A stretch of DNA of 64,000 nt, from positions 6,951,625 through 7,015,624 of the forward strand of contig OX392542.1 in assembly GCA_947623455.1 (NCBI GenBank), written 5' to 3'. This stretch comes from Mimachlamys varia (taxonomy: Eukaryota; Mollusca; Bivalvia; Pectinida; Pectinidae). A program made the translations under genes and the position numbers. Shown here one piece after another: positions 11,536 through 23,312 of this stretch; position 1 is the stretch's first letter; each line of letters starts with the position of its first letter. The notes under the pieces are model-generated. The model saw nothing but the letters and a program-made list of their open reading frames with translations, did no database searches and was not told where the DNA came from.

Positions 11536-12560
11536 TTAAGGATGTACACCTCTGAGAAGTCAAAATTTTCCTGTATCAAACTTTTTTTCTCATATACATG
11601 TTTGGATAAGAGAGTTCAAGGCATGCCAGAAAATGCAAAGATAAAGATATGTCAGTGTTCTCGTTTTTATGCTATGATCGGTCAAAGATACCAATATGAC
11701 AACATAAGGAGTTTTAAGTCAATTTTGTAGTTTTGACCGATTGTGGGACATCTTCATACAATATCTTCCGAATTTGTGATTCGAAATGTATGAATGTTTG
11801 CAGAAATGACAAAAATATTGTTGTCTTTTAAGTTATGCAAGTAAAATTTCTCTAACCTAATATTTTTACTCAGGAATGAAATTTGAGTTACCACTACCCC
11901 TTATTTTTTAATGAGAAAATCCTCATTTATTCACCGTTTTTTGCAGATTTAACGCTTAATAAAAAACGTTCCGATATCAAACTTTTTTTAAATATTTGGC
12001 GGATGAAAGGAAAAAGGGTTTCTCTTTCTAAAACAATCATAAAAATGAGGGGTTAGTGTGCTTATTTTTTTGTCCCTTTATTATTTGTGTTATTTTTCAC
12101 AGTTTCTGTTTCAAAACTAAAAACTGCTCCAGTTACACTTAATATATGAAAAAAATACAAAAATTGTATAATTATCCACTTTATAGCATAATATATCTAT
12201 AAAATTGAACATTATAAAGTTGTATAGCAAAAATTAACTTGCTATAATTAAAAATGGCTAAACACTGGTGTTTTTAAGAGAACGATCAAGCATCAAAATG
12301 GTGAAATTTCGGCCATTCTTGAAGTGCAGAAAATAGACATAAATACGCATATTCAAAATGGCCGCCAAATTGGTAATTTTTTGAAATTCACGTAAAAAAT
12401 TTCTACAAGCAACAGAGACTTATATTTTTGACACAATTTTCAGATGCATATATGCTATTAAAATTGATCATACTTTCTTCAATATAACATAAAATCTTTA
12501 AATGAGACATAAACGAGACTTGAATTTGACTGAAACCTCACAAGAGTACATCCTTAAGGT
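11536..12560. mobile_element. Putative non-autonomous DNA element (~1 kb)
   Basis: The left end ttaaggatgtacacctctgag and the right end, read on the opposite strand as ttaaggatgtactcttgtgag, form imperfect terminal inverted repeats. These extend to a shared tcaaaatt/tcaaatt about 30 bases in. The interior is AT-rich (poly-A/T tracts, atggccgccaa near 12360) without any transposase frame. A target duplication is not clear. It resembles non-autonomous DNA transposons common in bivalves; the class is unknown. Confidence 0.6.
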
Positions 12561-13749
12561 ACCAAGCTGATAGAATGGGTCTATCGTTTTGCTGCGAAGG
12601 TGACACACAAAAACTAAGCAGTAACTACGGCCTTATGTATTATCATACAGTGTCCAACTGTCCACCGAGTGATCTATCGGACGGATGCCCAAGTAATTGA
12701 CCGATGGTCATCTTGATGTCTATTTGACATTTGTGGGCCGTGACTGACCATGAACCGTGTCATTACCATAACAACAAAAACACTGGTCATCGAAAAGGGC
12801 GGGGCAATAACCCACTGTCTTTAAGTCAATCACAACGGTTATGATGTATGTAGACAGTGGGGGCAGACAGGGTCACCATGTCGATAAACTAGTGTAGGTT
12901 ATGTGTTGGTAATTGGCAAATATATTATAGAGATTATTACTAATTAGAATCATCAGATTATTAGAATCATCAGATTATTAGAATCATCAGAATCAAAACT
13001 TTCTTTTGAAAATGAGGGCAATAGGCTAGAGTTCGAATATACGTGGTTTTAAGTCTCAAACAGTGGTATAGTCCAGTATGGTTCTATTGGATTTTATGTG
13101 ACGCATGTTCATAAACCAATTCTCTTAGGTATAAAGTTTCCTTGAAATCGCTATTAAATAATAATAAAGATATTATTGTGTCAAAATGGACATCCTACGA
13201 AATATACACTTTGTTTAATGGTAAATATCTTATTTGATTAATCGAATTTTCAAATTTCAAATAGCTCGAAGCTTAAAGGCAGTTCAAATACAAAACGTGC
13301 GACTGCTTTTACATTCTCACTTTGTTCCTTTCCGTATTTCGTAGAAACTGTTAATAATCAAATGTAAGAGTTATGTTCAATATGTAATTATAAATCTGCG
13401 GAAAATGTGGGAAATGGTTAAGCAATGGAAATCTATAGAAAAACCATATATAAACCTATAGATCTGTAGATATATCCATTATTTGCATCAATTTCCTTTG
13501 ATTCGTTTAAGCTGTACAATCTTGAAAACATAATGATATATTCACGGCAAATATACATCAAATCAGAATTATTCTAATGGTGAAAGAAACGAGAGCTGAT
13601 GAAAATCAACCAAACGAATAAAATACATATATATTTTTTGAGCAAGTTAAAGGTGAAAAGGTCATATAAAAACTTGTTTTTTTTTAAGAAAAAAACATTA
13701 AATATCACTGATTAAGCAAATACATGCTAAAATACATCTTAACATTGCC
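12561..13749. other. No supported gene; small triplicated 16-mer
   Basis: The only structure seen is a 16-bp unit (attagaatcatcagatt) repeated about three times at 12943-12990. The remaining sequence is the downstream region of the C-type lectin gene, whose stop codon is at 13750-13752; no strong AATAAA is visible on the minus strand close to the stop. Confidence 0.5.
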
Positions 13750-16700
13750 TCACACAAGGTATTTTTCGCAGATAACAGATATGCCTTCAGTGTTAGGGAC
13801 TCCATCCGTGTCTTGCCATTTGAATTCATGAGCTCTTCGAATGAGCAGGAAATTGAAGTGTGTTTTGTTCCTTGGCATACCGTCAAACCAGTTTAAGTAC
13901 GGCATTCGTGACCCATCATCAAATCTCCAAACTCCTTCTTCCAAAGTGTCATTGCCTTGGATGTGTGCCCGATCGTGATCTTCACCTGAAAAAAAATCAG
14001 AGAATACCTATATAAGCGTCAATTAAACCGTAATCCGAACTCTAAATCAATAAAACTAGAGGCAAAATATGAACAAAAGAATGGTTTATAAGGAAACCTT
14101 CGTAAAAGTACAAGAGAATAAGACCAAGTGTTCCGGAAGAGAAAGCGTTTTCTGCTTCATCGACGACGCCCACTATGTAAATCTTGTTCACATCCAAGTA
14201 ATAACCAAGTCCTCAAAATGAGAAACGAGTCGTCATTATCAATCACAATAAGTATACATACTACTGAGCATACACACAAAAACGTCCATCTTCATATCAC
14301 ACAAAGATATAGAATTATTCTCGATGAGAACATGATGACGACTATAAATCTTACACATAGTCTTCATCAACCTACATCTCCCGAATCCCTGTGCCGTAAG
14401 TTTGTTCGTCAGCAGCTGACATCTATCACGAAAATCTCAATATTCAGAGCAAGCACTAGAATAACGAAGCAACTGCGACATGTAAACGGCATACGTTTAT
14501 ATGGAGGCTAATCATATTCAGTAGATGACGTAACACACACATATGCTGCACTTCTTAAATTTAGTTATAATTACAGTATGCCGAAAAAATGAATTAAAAT
14601 GCATCATACAGCTGTTTCGTCCTCCTAGGACTCTTCATTGATGCTAAGGGCCAAAAGGTAGGAATCCAAAATTTCTAAACTAATGTAGAAGCAGAAGGGT
14701 CAGGTGCGTAAAACCCCTTTAATTTATGAATTAAGAAGTAAAATTAGACTGGTTCTGTATAATTTTAAATCTTGTACTACGAAAATGTAAATGTTATGTA
14801 CCGTGTCACTACTCAAATGAGATTAACTGTGGCTATGGCGGCTCCAGGAAACCTCGGGGACTAAAAAATCCACAAGCAGAGTCTGCCACCCCCTATCATA
14901 AATATGACGTAACACACACATATGCTGCACCTCTTAAATTTAGTAATAGATACAGTATGCCGAAACAATGAATTGAACTGCATCATACAGTAGACTATTT
15001 GTAAAGAGCTATTTAAAAGATTGCATTTACTTGTAACTTAGAAGGATATTGACGCGTTAAAAAGAATCATTGAGAATGTCGCCATAATCGAATCGAACAA
15101 TGGCAATGTCTCGAACAAAATTAAACACCTCATAATATCTATCGTTTAACCTTCATGCAACCTTTCTTTACATCAGAAGTTGGGCGTGGCATGGTGCTCA
15201 CCATATGTGTCACGGTTATCACGGTAACCACAGCTGGAGACAATACAGGAACAGAATCACATCGATTGGGCAATACCAATGCACCGAAAGTGTTTAGAAA
15301 TGGTAAATCGATTATTACAAAGCCTCATTTTATCAATATCAACAACCAATTGTTATTAACACAAACAACTAAAAACTTATTTTACATACTATCTGATGAA
15401 TGCAAGGTTAAGCTGTATATTTTGAATCCATAGTTCTTGAGCATCAGTGTTGTTGTATTGCCATAAAACGACAAACGATCAATTTTACATTGAAATACTT
15501 GAAGGAAGAATAGCGGTTTATTATTTGCGATATACTGATCAATATTCGTATGCAAATTACGATTGAGGAAGTAGAATGCACTTGGAGGCATAGTCCGCAA
15601 TCTCATTTAAACAAAGGACCTCTTTCACGAACAATGAAATTTTGCCCACGACCCGATTTAATCTTAACTAGGTGTCATATATAGCACCCTAGCATACTCC
15701 CCTGAAACAGTGTTTAAAAAATTCAAAAGGTCCATGGGGCCTGAATCATTAACTTCTTTGTGACGTTTAGTAGGGGTGTGAGATAAGGTTCAGAAATGGC
15801 TCCATAAAAAGAAAAGGAACTCTCATACAGAACTATATTACTTCTTATTACTTTTGACATTATTTGTCCCAATATGTTTGCTCAAAATAGTAAAAAAATG
15901 AAGAAAATTGGTAACCGGTAAATTTGTCATTCAGAACGATGCGTTCGAGAAGTCGGAATCTCAAAATTGGTGCCATAAAATTGATGTGGTTGTTTAATGA
16001 AAATCTTGCTTTTTTTGGTTTTTCAAATAATGATTTTGAAAGTTTAAATATGATTTTATAAAAAAGATGGCCTGTATCAGTTCCTTTACAGTAAGACCCT
16101 AAGCAAGTATTTAAAACGTGTGTGTATTGATCTTGCATTTTATGGACATCTGCTCAGTAGTTTTACACACTTCCGGTTCATATGCACATACTTCAATTAA
16201 ACATTACTTAAGGACATCACATTTTCTCAAAACAATTAAAGTGTCAAGAAATTGCTTGCCAGGTAAAATTGTCAATGAAAATAAGTCCGAATCTCGAAAT
16301 TGGCATATCAAAATAGATATGACAATTAATATTGAATTACATCAAGTGAGTTGTCATATTTTTGTTATCAATATAACCATGTACAGCCAAATCAGTGAAA
16401 TGACCAATAGATACACTAGTTATAAGTTGTTTTACTCTATATATACCGTAAAATAAATGCAAAAGTGATTTGTATGTTGGGTGTAATTCTAAAAACCTAA
16501 AAATCATCAATGGAGCAGTTGTGAAGATGCAAAGCTCCAAGAAATCAACGCAAAAATGCAGTGACCGTTATTGCATGGTCTTAAAAGACCTCCCTGACGA
16601 AGCACCACTAAAGTTCCCATCCTTAGTTATCGCTATCATTATGTTATTATGTGTTTATGGACGCACATCTTGATATCTTTATTTCGCATTCGGACATTAA

Positions 16701-19700
16701 TTACAATTGGACCATTACATAGTACATTGATTTTGTGTCAAACATGGGTGATGTTTGCATAATTCCAAGTTGTAAGACACGTTTTAAAGACTGTAGTAAG
16801 GATGGAAAATCACTAAGAAACTTAGAATCCCAGCAAAATTGTTGGCTGAAAAATGTTCTCAAGAAAGATGGGCTGTTTGTAGAAGATGGCAGTAAGATTT
16901 GCAAGAAATGTTACTCTCAATATCTGAAGAAAAGACCACATCCTGATGAGGATGTAGAGTTTGCTCAGGAAACCAATTCTTGTGATAGTTTGGTGGATAA
17001 TGCAATTGCTGTGAATTCACAAAACCAAACAAATATTTCCCCAATCCCATCCCTCCTAAATATTACCGATATCAAATATGGTTCATCTTCACATCGCAAA
17101 TGTTCTGTATGCTTACAGTATAATGATTCACGTGTTACTGTTCCGACCCCGTTCGTCATGTTTTACTGATAGAGAAAAAACTGTGGTGCTCTCCTGATGC
17201 ACGTATTTGCCCTGAACACCTGATTGGTAACTACCTGCACCCTGATACCGAGATATCTATGACCAATCGAACACCAATAGAAACTAAACTAGGGGACATA
17301 TCTGTGCAAGTCATCAATGATCTGTTTGAAATTATACATGAAGTTTCCAAAGATGGAATTTCACCAAAGCTACAGTTTGCAAATCTATCTGATACTGATT
17401 GCCATGCATGGACAGGTTGGACTTTAGAACAGTTTGAAGAAATTCATGATCTTTCAACTTTCTCTGCCTGTTCATTAGACATTCTGCTGTACTTCTGGAT
17501 AAAACTAAAAACTAATCTTTCATGGAAGCAGTTGACAATATTAACAAAATTGTCTGAAGCAACGCTTTCCAGATATTTCCACAAAGTTGTTGATGTTTTG
17601 AACACAACAGTTGTGCCAAAATATCTTGGAACAGCACATCGTTCACGTGAAGAAGCTAAATCACACAACACAGTATTTACAAATATATTAATTCTATGGC
17701 GATAATGTAAGTCTTATCCTAGATGGTACATACATTTATCTAAACAAAAGTAGTCATCATGAGTTTCAAAGGGCTTCTTATGGAGGACAGAAAAAATGCA
17801 ACTTTCTGAAATTCATGTCCATTGTGTTACCAGATGGGTATGTATTGGATACAATTGGTCCATATTATGGCAGCGTCAATGATGCTTCTATAAAAAAAAT
17901 GATTATGGAGAAATTCGATCTTCTAAGATGCTGGTTACATGAGAATGACCGTGGTTTCAGGGACGTGCTGAATATCTTTGCCCAGTTGGGATATGATGCT
18001 AAAATGCTATCTTTCCTTCCTCCTGGTAAGTCACAACTGGATCCCCAACAAGCTAATGATGATCGTTGCTGTACAAAGGTACGTTGGGTTGTTGAGTCCT
18101 ACCATGGAAGATTAAAGAATTGGTTACTATTCAAATCATCTTGTGACAATACTTGGGAAACTTGTACATATAGTTACAGCAAGCCTGAATGGTTTCAGAG
18201 GGCCCATATATGTTTCAGACCCCCAGCGTGAGCAGCGAGACATACAAATGGCAACTCGTATGGTGTCACCTTTGCAAAGGGATAATGTTCTTGCGAAACG
18301 GGTTGCAGATGATCCAAACATGACTCGCAGAGCCAAAAGTGAATGGCAAAAACTTGAAACAGCAAATATTACATTTCCTCAATTGAATCTTGAGTACCTT
18401 GAGACACTAGCATGTGGTATTTACCAGATCAAACTGTCCCCTGGTTACATTGTTGAGCACCAATCAAATGATGGTGACTATGAGATCTGGGTGTACCAGC
18501 ATGCTGAGGATCTTATTCGAGGTCAGATTCATTCACGTCACAAGTCGCAGACGAAGTATCATGTTTGGGTCCAGTTTGAAAACAATGAACCAGATGATCC
18601 CATCAAGGCGTATTACTGTCTTTGTCCTGCAGGGAAAAGAACATCTGGTATGTGTGCACATGTTGCATCAATGTTGTACTACCTGGGCTATTATATTCAT
18701 CAGGCAAATCCGAAAACTCTTCAGTCAGCCAGTCGTAAAATCAGAGATTCTGTGTTATGAAAAAGCGTAACTTAGTATCCAGTTATCAACTTCACTTGGG
18801 ATGAGGTAACAACAAAGCATTAATCCCTGTTGAAATCTTGGAAGACGTATATCTATATATGAGCTTAATGCATATAGTCTTGTTTTAAAGAACTGATTCC
18901 TACAGGCCCTCCGGGCCTCTTATTGTTCGTACAAATATGGTTTCATATATCATATTATATGTTTGTTCTGTCACTATCAATCTTTCATAACTTACAAAAC
19001 AAAAAAATGATAAGAAATTCATTAAAACCTCAATCCAATTTGATGACGCCAATTTTGAGATTCCGACTCCTCGAACATATCGTTCTGAATGACAAATTTA
19101 CCGGTTACCAATTTTCTTCATTTTTTTTTAATTTTTTGAGCAAACATATTGGGACAAATAATGTCAAAAGTATTTAGGTGCACCGGAACCGGAAGTGTGT
19201 GAAACTTAGCTCTGAAGACAGTACGTTGTTAAAAAATGAACAAAAAACACATTTTTTTTTGTATTTCATTGAACATAACTTTTTGCATATGTCAAATTTT
19301 TCCAGTTATGTTTGTTTGAAAAATCAAGCAGGTTCTTATGAACATAATAAGAAGTAATATGGTTCTGTATGAGAGTTCCTTTTCTTTTTATGGAGCCATT
19401 TCTGAACCTTATCTCACAACCCTACTAAACGTCACAAAGAAGTTAATAATTCAGGCCCCATGGACCTTTTGAATTTTTTAAACACTGTTTCAGGGGAGTA
19501 TGCTAGGGTGCTATATATGACACCTAGTTAAGATTAAATCGGGTCGTGGGCAAAATTTCATTGTTCGTGAAAGAGGTCCTTTCCCATGAAACATCGCTCA
19601 CAAAAGGAAAAAGAGAAAGCACAATGAAATATCCGATTTGGATCTTATATTTGTTTTTGCAATAATTGAACAAAAACATTTTTGAATGAAAGACCATGGA

Positions 19701-22700
19701 ATGCTTTAATATAGATTTCATGCTTAAGACACGCTTTCATTTATAACACCTACCTATCAGGTCCTCAACAACCATCTGCTTCATTTCGGAGTCGACTTTG
19801 ACAAGGTGCCCATTACTTTTCTCACAAATGTCGATACTGTCGTACACGGAATAAAGCCCCTTGGGATGGACCCAGTAGCACGCGCCAAGCTCTCGTACGT
19901 ACATACGACTGTCAGATGTCGGACAATCATCTACATAACAAACGTAACAAACTGTTAATGTCTTATAGATTCAGGGAAATGATCTTCTCAGATTATGCGA
20001 TGATGTTTGTGCGCTGTTATATCGTTTAAATAGTTGACATCCATATTTAATTTTATTCGTTAAACAAGTTCAAATTCCCTATTTTCAATTTTACGTCTTT
20101 CCTTTTATTGAACGATGCACATGGATACAACACCAAAATAACACAATCCGCGAGCATGAAGTGACAGTGGATGGAGTTTATAATGTTATTGATACCACAC
20201 CTACCATACAAAATGTGTTTTAGAATAAAAAGTTAGCATGGAATACAACAAAGGTGATATAACACACACATATGTCGCACCTCTTAAATTTAGTAATAGA
20301 TACAGTATGCCGAAAAAAGGAATTAAAATGCATCATACAGCTGTTTCGTCCTCCTAGGACTCTTCAGTTTTGCTAGGGGCCAAAAGGTATGAATCCAAAA
20401 TTTCTAAACTAATATAGAAACAGAAGGATCAGGTGCGTAAAACCCCTTTAATTTATAAATTTAGAAGTAAAATTAAACTAGTTCTGTATAATTTCAAATC
20501 TCGTACTACGAAAATGTGTATATTATGTACCGTGCCACTACTCAAATAAGATTAACTGTGGCTATGGAGGCTCCACATTCTATATGTGTAGATTACGTGC
20601 ATAGTTATTGATATATCTCATCAGCTATAGACATACCACATATATCAATACTAAATTATGTTTCTACATTTAAGTTATTTCAAAGATATCTATGCATGAA
20701 TTGATTTTCAACTTCATTACTTTAATACACATCTCTATGACCCTTACATTGTAATGAGGTATCATGGTTTTCTGCTAGGATCACTGTTACATCGTATTAA
20801 AAGATAACATATTTTGAAATTAAGATATCGATGTATACATACATTTTAAATCTGCCATACGAGTGAAATATATTTGATATTTATTGAGACAGCATTGAAT
20901 TTTCTTTTTATTTCATTTTCGAAATTCCGTACAGATTTCATTTTAAAAAATTGCGGTTACAACTGACCGAGACGGAGTGACTATGGCTTATGTAATATTC
21001 ATATACGCCGCAGGGTAAAGTTCTTTTTTAATATTTCAAAATATTATAAAAATTAAAAATACAAAAACATATTAATAAAACCCATTAGATATTTGTTAAT
21101 ATCCAAAATACTATTATAAAAGTTTTTAATTTCCTTACTTTATATGATTTGTTTCTAGAATAACGAAAACATAGTACACAAATAGTGCGCAATGATATCG
21201 GACCCAACCTTATATGATATAGGATCTCTTATATCATCATTAGTGATGATATAAGCAGTGATGATATAATATTTATCAAGTTGATATTTTCTGATATTTC
21301 ACTGGTAAAAATGTTATAAAAAGCTATCTATTTTCGTTGTCTGGGCATTGCTTGTATATGCTTTGCTGGCGTTCCAGAATGGTTCCTGACTTATTGTTAT
21401 GTAACAATATTTCAATATTTTGTAGATCGGGTAATCATTTACGGAATACTACCGTCAACCTAGACCACATTCCCTTCATGTTGCTTTAGAATGATTTTTT
21501 AGTATGATAAATGCTTATAGGAATTGTTTTTTCCGCCTTTTGGAAATTGAAAAATGTCTTTTATATACTCTGTAAGCTAATGAATGTAAAATGTTATAAC
21601 TGTAGTATAACAATAACATACATTTGTTCTGTAATATTCTTTATTTTTGAGCTATCGGCTGTTTATATGAAATTGCTTACTGACATATACAGACAGAATA
21701 TTGACGGATGAGCAAACTAGTAATCGTAATCACATAAACGCTTGATTCTACTAGAATCTAATCTATTCAAGGCGGTATTTGATGCGTTACATTGATAATT
21801 TGAACGGGCACACTGCTTATCTCTTACTGTTATTAGATATTGACTCTTCGAAAGCTCTTATATAACGTATTTCATTGTAATCAATACAAGATTTTAATTG
21901 CTGATTTGCAAGCATGATTGATTGATATTTCGGATGTAATTTCAGACAGGCATAATTGATCGAGGCTTGACTCTAGAGGTGTCAAACAATGATTGAAAAT
22001 GGAAATAGAATTCACATATAATATGTCGAAGGCAACTCATGTCGAAGAAACATACTTAAATAAAATATTATATAACTTAAAAAGATGTGTGTTTTTTTTT
22101 TAAAATAAATTATTGATAAAAAACTGGAACAAAATATTATGTATCACTGTTTTGAGCAAATATGTATAAATTACTCGACCCAAAAATATAGACTGATATC
22201 AATTGAACAATCTTGCTATGGTAGTGTTCACTTTAAAAACAATGGGTTATTATAATTCGTACTTTTCTATTTTCTCCGCGTTTTTATTCATAACAAATCA
22301 CATTGAAAGAGGCGTAGATAGCATGTTTGTGTACAGCGTGTTACTGTTTATCAGAAATCAGCAGATAGTCTACAGCTTAATTAATTGTGATACAATAAAT
22401 AACTCTCCATACATTGAATTAAAATACAAACCACTGAAAATGGAAATTTTAACAATGTGAAAATGTTTTTTTTTTGTGTATTTTATTTTGTAAATTGTGC
22501 TTTTTGCTGTCATTTCCTCCCAACAAACCCTGGCGTAAGAATCTTAACTGACATTTTCCCATTTCGACTAATTATCTTTTTCTCAGTATTAACATTGTCA
22601 TAACCTATGCATATACAGCTTTATGTCAAAGTTTTCAATACTCACATTATCGGTACTCAATGAATTACTCTTACTAACGCTCTTTACACCACATGGAATA

Positions 22701-23312
22701 CGTCAAAGCAAATTAAAGGTTATCGGTTAGTGCTCTGAATGGTCTTATGTGTAAAAACCCGACCAATAGCTACTAGGCTGGTATCTTGGTCTTTGAAGAT
22801 TTTAAAGGAGCGACATTCGAATTAGAAGAATTGCGACTGCGGGGTTCTTTAGTCTATATCAAAGTTTCACAAGACGTGTCCTCTAGTCTCGTCCATGATG
22901 TAGAGCACGTCGCTTTGATTTTACTTTTGGTTTATTTTACACATTCGTCTGTTTGGACTACCTACTAGTTGTATAGTTATACAATGCAATTCTTACCATG
23001 ATCGGTTTCGTAATTAACCCAGTCGGACCCTCCTATATGTGGTAGTCCTGTGGCAATCCGAGACAGCACCACACATACCTGATCACCTGTCCCTACAGCT
23101 ATGGTAGAACATAAGGGATTCCTCCAGCACGACCTGGCGCATTGCAGTTCCATTCCTGCCGGGAAAGTCCCAAGATTGTTCTCAACATGAATTAAAGCAC
23201 GCGTGCTTTTTCTCAAACTAAAGTACAAACTGGTATGTACAGTGTGACTGTAACACAGTGCCACGTAAATCACGGTCAGCAATTTACGTTTTGTATTATC
23301 TTCATAAAACAT
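13750..23312 (-). CDS. Secreted PAN/apple-like + C-type lectin domain protein (3 exons)
   Basis: Exons are 22997-23312, 19754-19930 and 13750-13985, joined in phase 1 at both junctions (donors g|gtaag and g|gtaggt, acceptors atgtag and ttttcag), giving 242 residues. Residues 1-30 hold a hydrophobic leader (KLLTVIYVALCYSH). About 45-105 form a Cys-rich PAN/apple-like segment (CARSCWRNPLCST, then QVCVVLS). Residues about 108-242 form a C-type lectin domain: ACYW, DICEKSNGHLVKVDSE, EEGVWRFDDG, YLNW, FKWQD and the closing ISVICE. The split glycine of IG is encoded across intron 2. The two cysteines of the long-loop disulphide are both absent, and the calcium motif is GMPRN rather than EPN or QPD, so classical calcium-dependent sugar binding is doubtful. 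Role as a secreted recognition protein is inferred from family. Introns of 3.1 and 5.8 kb hold hammerhead-bearing repeats, a retroelement fragment and a whole DNA transposon. Confidence 0.8.
14010..14515 (-). pseudogene. Reverse-transcriptase element fragment (C-terminal part + 3' tail)
   Basis: The minus strand of 14340-14500 encodes a decayed version of the C-terminal segment seen at 27963-28160: VYMSQLLRYSSACSEY, DFRDRCQLLTNKLTAQGF and CRLMKTM, with stops between. Positions 14010-14330 match the family's 3' tail. It is a 5'-truncated dead copy inside intron 2 of the lectin gene, in the same orientation as that gene. The hammerhead repeat starts immediately to its right. Confidence 0.75.
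14522..14994 (-). mobile_element. Hammerhead repeat locus: one full unit plus a truncated second unit
   Basis: A unit of about 378 bp begins at atgacgtaacacacacatatg (14525) and begins again at 14903. The second unit is cut off at catcatacag (14994), which is inside the ribozyme just past the cleavage position. Such partial tandem arrangement is known for Penelope-like pseudo-LTRs and for retrozymes. It lies in intron 2 of the lectin gene, with the ribozyme on the gene's coding strand. Confidence 0.8.
14601..14645 (-). ncRNA. Hammerhead ribozyme copy 1 (core mutated)
   Basis: The minus strand keeps stem II (GTCC/GGAC), the GAA box, the 2-bp stem III and stem I (GCATCA/TGATGC). In place of CTGAAGA it reads ATGAAGA. 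The invariant core C3 is replaced, which is expected to abolish cleavage. Confidence 0.75.
15613..15985 (+). repeat. Left terminal inverted repeat of the DNA transposon
   Basis: It matches the complement of the right end with few mismatches, including ggtgtcatatatagcaccct and ttctttgtgacgtttagtag. Further in, 16155-16330 holds a diverged second copy of part of the arm (cacacttccggttc, then aattgcttgccaggtaaaatt), so the arm contains sub-terminal repeats. Confidence 0.9.
16735..18760 (+). pseudogene. Transposase relic: zinc-binding N-terminus, DDE domain, SWIM finger
   Basis: Read over three frame changes (near 17150, 17690 and 18140) this gives about 670 residues. The N-terminal part has Cys pairs (CIIPSC, CKKC, CSVC, then CSPDARICPEHL), probably zinc-binding. 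A helix-turn-helix-like region includes LSWKQLTILTKLSEATLSRY. The DDE_Tnp_4-like catalytic core shows LILDGTYIY (Asp codon 17722), GSVNDASI (17881), NDRGFRD and RWVVESYHGRL (Glu codon 18094). The C-terminal YYCLCPAGKRTSGMCAHV is a CxC...CxH SWIM finger. The change near 17690 looks like a 4-base ttaa insertion. Frameshifts make it inactive. The exact superfamily is undetermined; the catalytic part looks IS5/Harbinger-like, while a SWIM finger is more usual in Mutator-like elements. Confidence 0.85.
19040..19582 (-). repeat. Right terminal inverted repeat of the DNA transposon
   Basis: It is the complement of the left arm, plus a ~165 bp insert-like segment at about 19173-19340 containing accggaagtgtgtgaaac. 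Because the same phrase occurs in the left sub-terminal region (16163-16180), the left arm probably lost it rather than the right arm gaining it. Confidence 0.9.
20262..20577 (-). mobile_element. Hammerhead repeat unit in lectin intron 1
   Basis: A single unit matching the 31549-31925 consensus from cacacacatatgtcgcacctc to ggctatggaggctcc, lacking the last ~60 bp. It is in the sense orientation relative to the C-type lectin gene. Confidence 0.8.
20330..20373 (-). ncRNA. Hammerhead ribozyme copy 2 (core intact, stem I weakened)
   Basis: Minus strand: CTGAAGA, stem II GTCC/GGAC, GAA, ACAGCTGT and A at the cleavage site are all intact. The 5' strand of stem I is GCAAAA instead of GCATCA, leaving mismatches against TGATGC. 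Activity is likely reduced or lost. Confidence 0.75.
20578..22976. other. Lectin intron 1, nothing else recognised
   Basis: AT-rich sequence with no supported exon. At 21215-21260 gatataa/ttatatc palindromes cluster (atgatataagcagtgatgat), and at 21290-21320 lies a fragment of the gatatttcactggtaaaaatg repeat. The short plus-strand frames have no features. Confidence 0.5.

Larger units (their letters stand above)
15613..19582. mobile_element. DNA transposon with long terminal inverted repeats, ~4 kb
   Basis: The ends, aaaggacctctttcacgaac on the left and its complement on the right, start inverted repeats that continue for several hundred bases: 15613-15845 pairs with about 19345-19582, and about 15849-15980 pairs with 19045-19168. 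The right arm has an extra ~165 bp between the two blocks that the left arm lacks. A transposase relic lies between the arms on the plus strand. Flanks CATTTAAAC (left) and CATGAAAC (right) may be a decayed 8-9 bp target duplication. It is inserted in intron 2 of the lectin gene, opposite to that gene's transcription. Confidence 0.9.

Noticed and set aside
14985..14994. A second complete ribozyme at the 14.9 kb locus
   Set aside because: The unit ends at catcatacag, leaving only the cleavage-site strand; both core boxes are missing.
15155..15433. Secreted peptide with internal start MVLTICVTVITVTTAG
   Set aside because: Hydrophobic start alone is weak evidence; there is no domain after it, no convincing splice site, and it lies antisense within lectin intron 2 just before the transposon.
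15382..15606. Extra exon of the C-type lectin gene (74-residue minus frame)
   Set aside because: Exons at 19754-19930 and 13750-13985 already join in phase to make a continuous lectin domain, and this frame has no lectin motifs or clear splice borders.
15601..19595. A definite target-site duplication of the DNA transposon
   Set aside because: CATTTAAAC and CATGAAAC are similar but not identical and have slightly different offsets from the ends, so I mention them only as possible.
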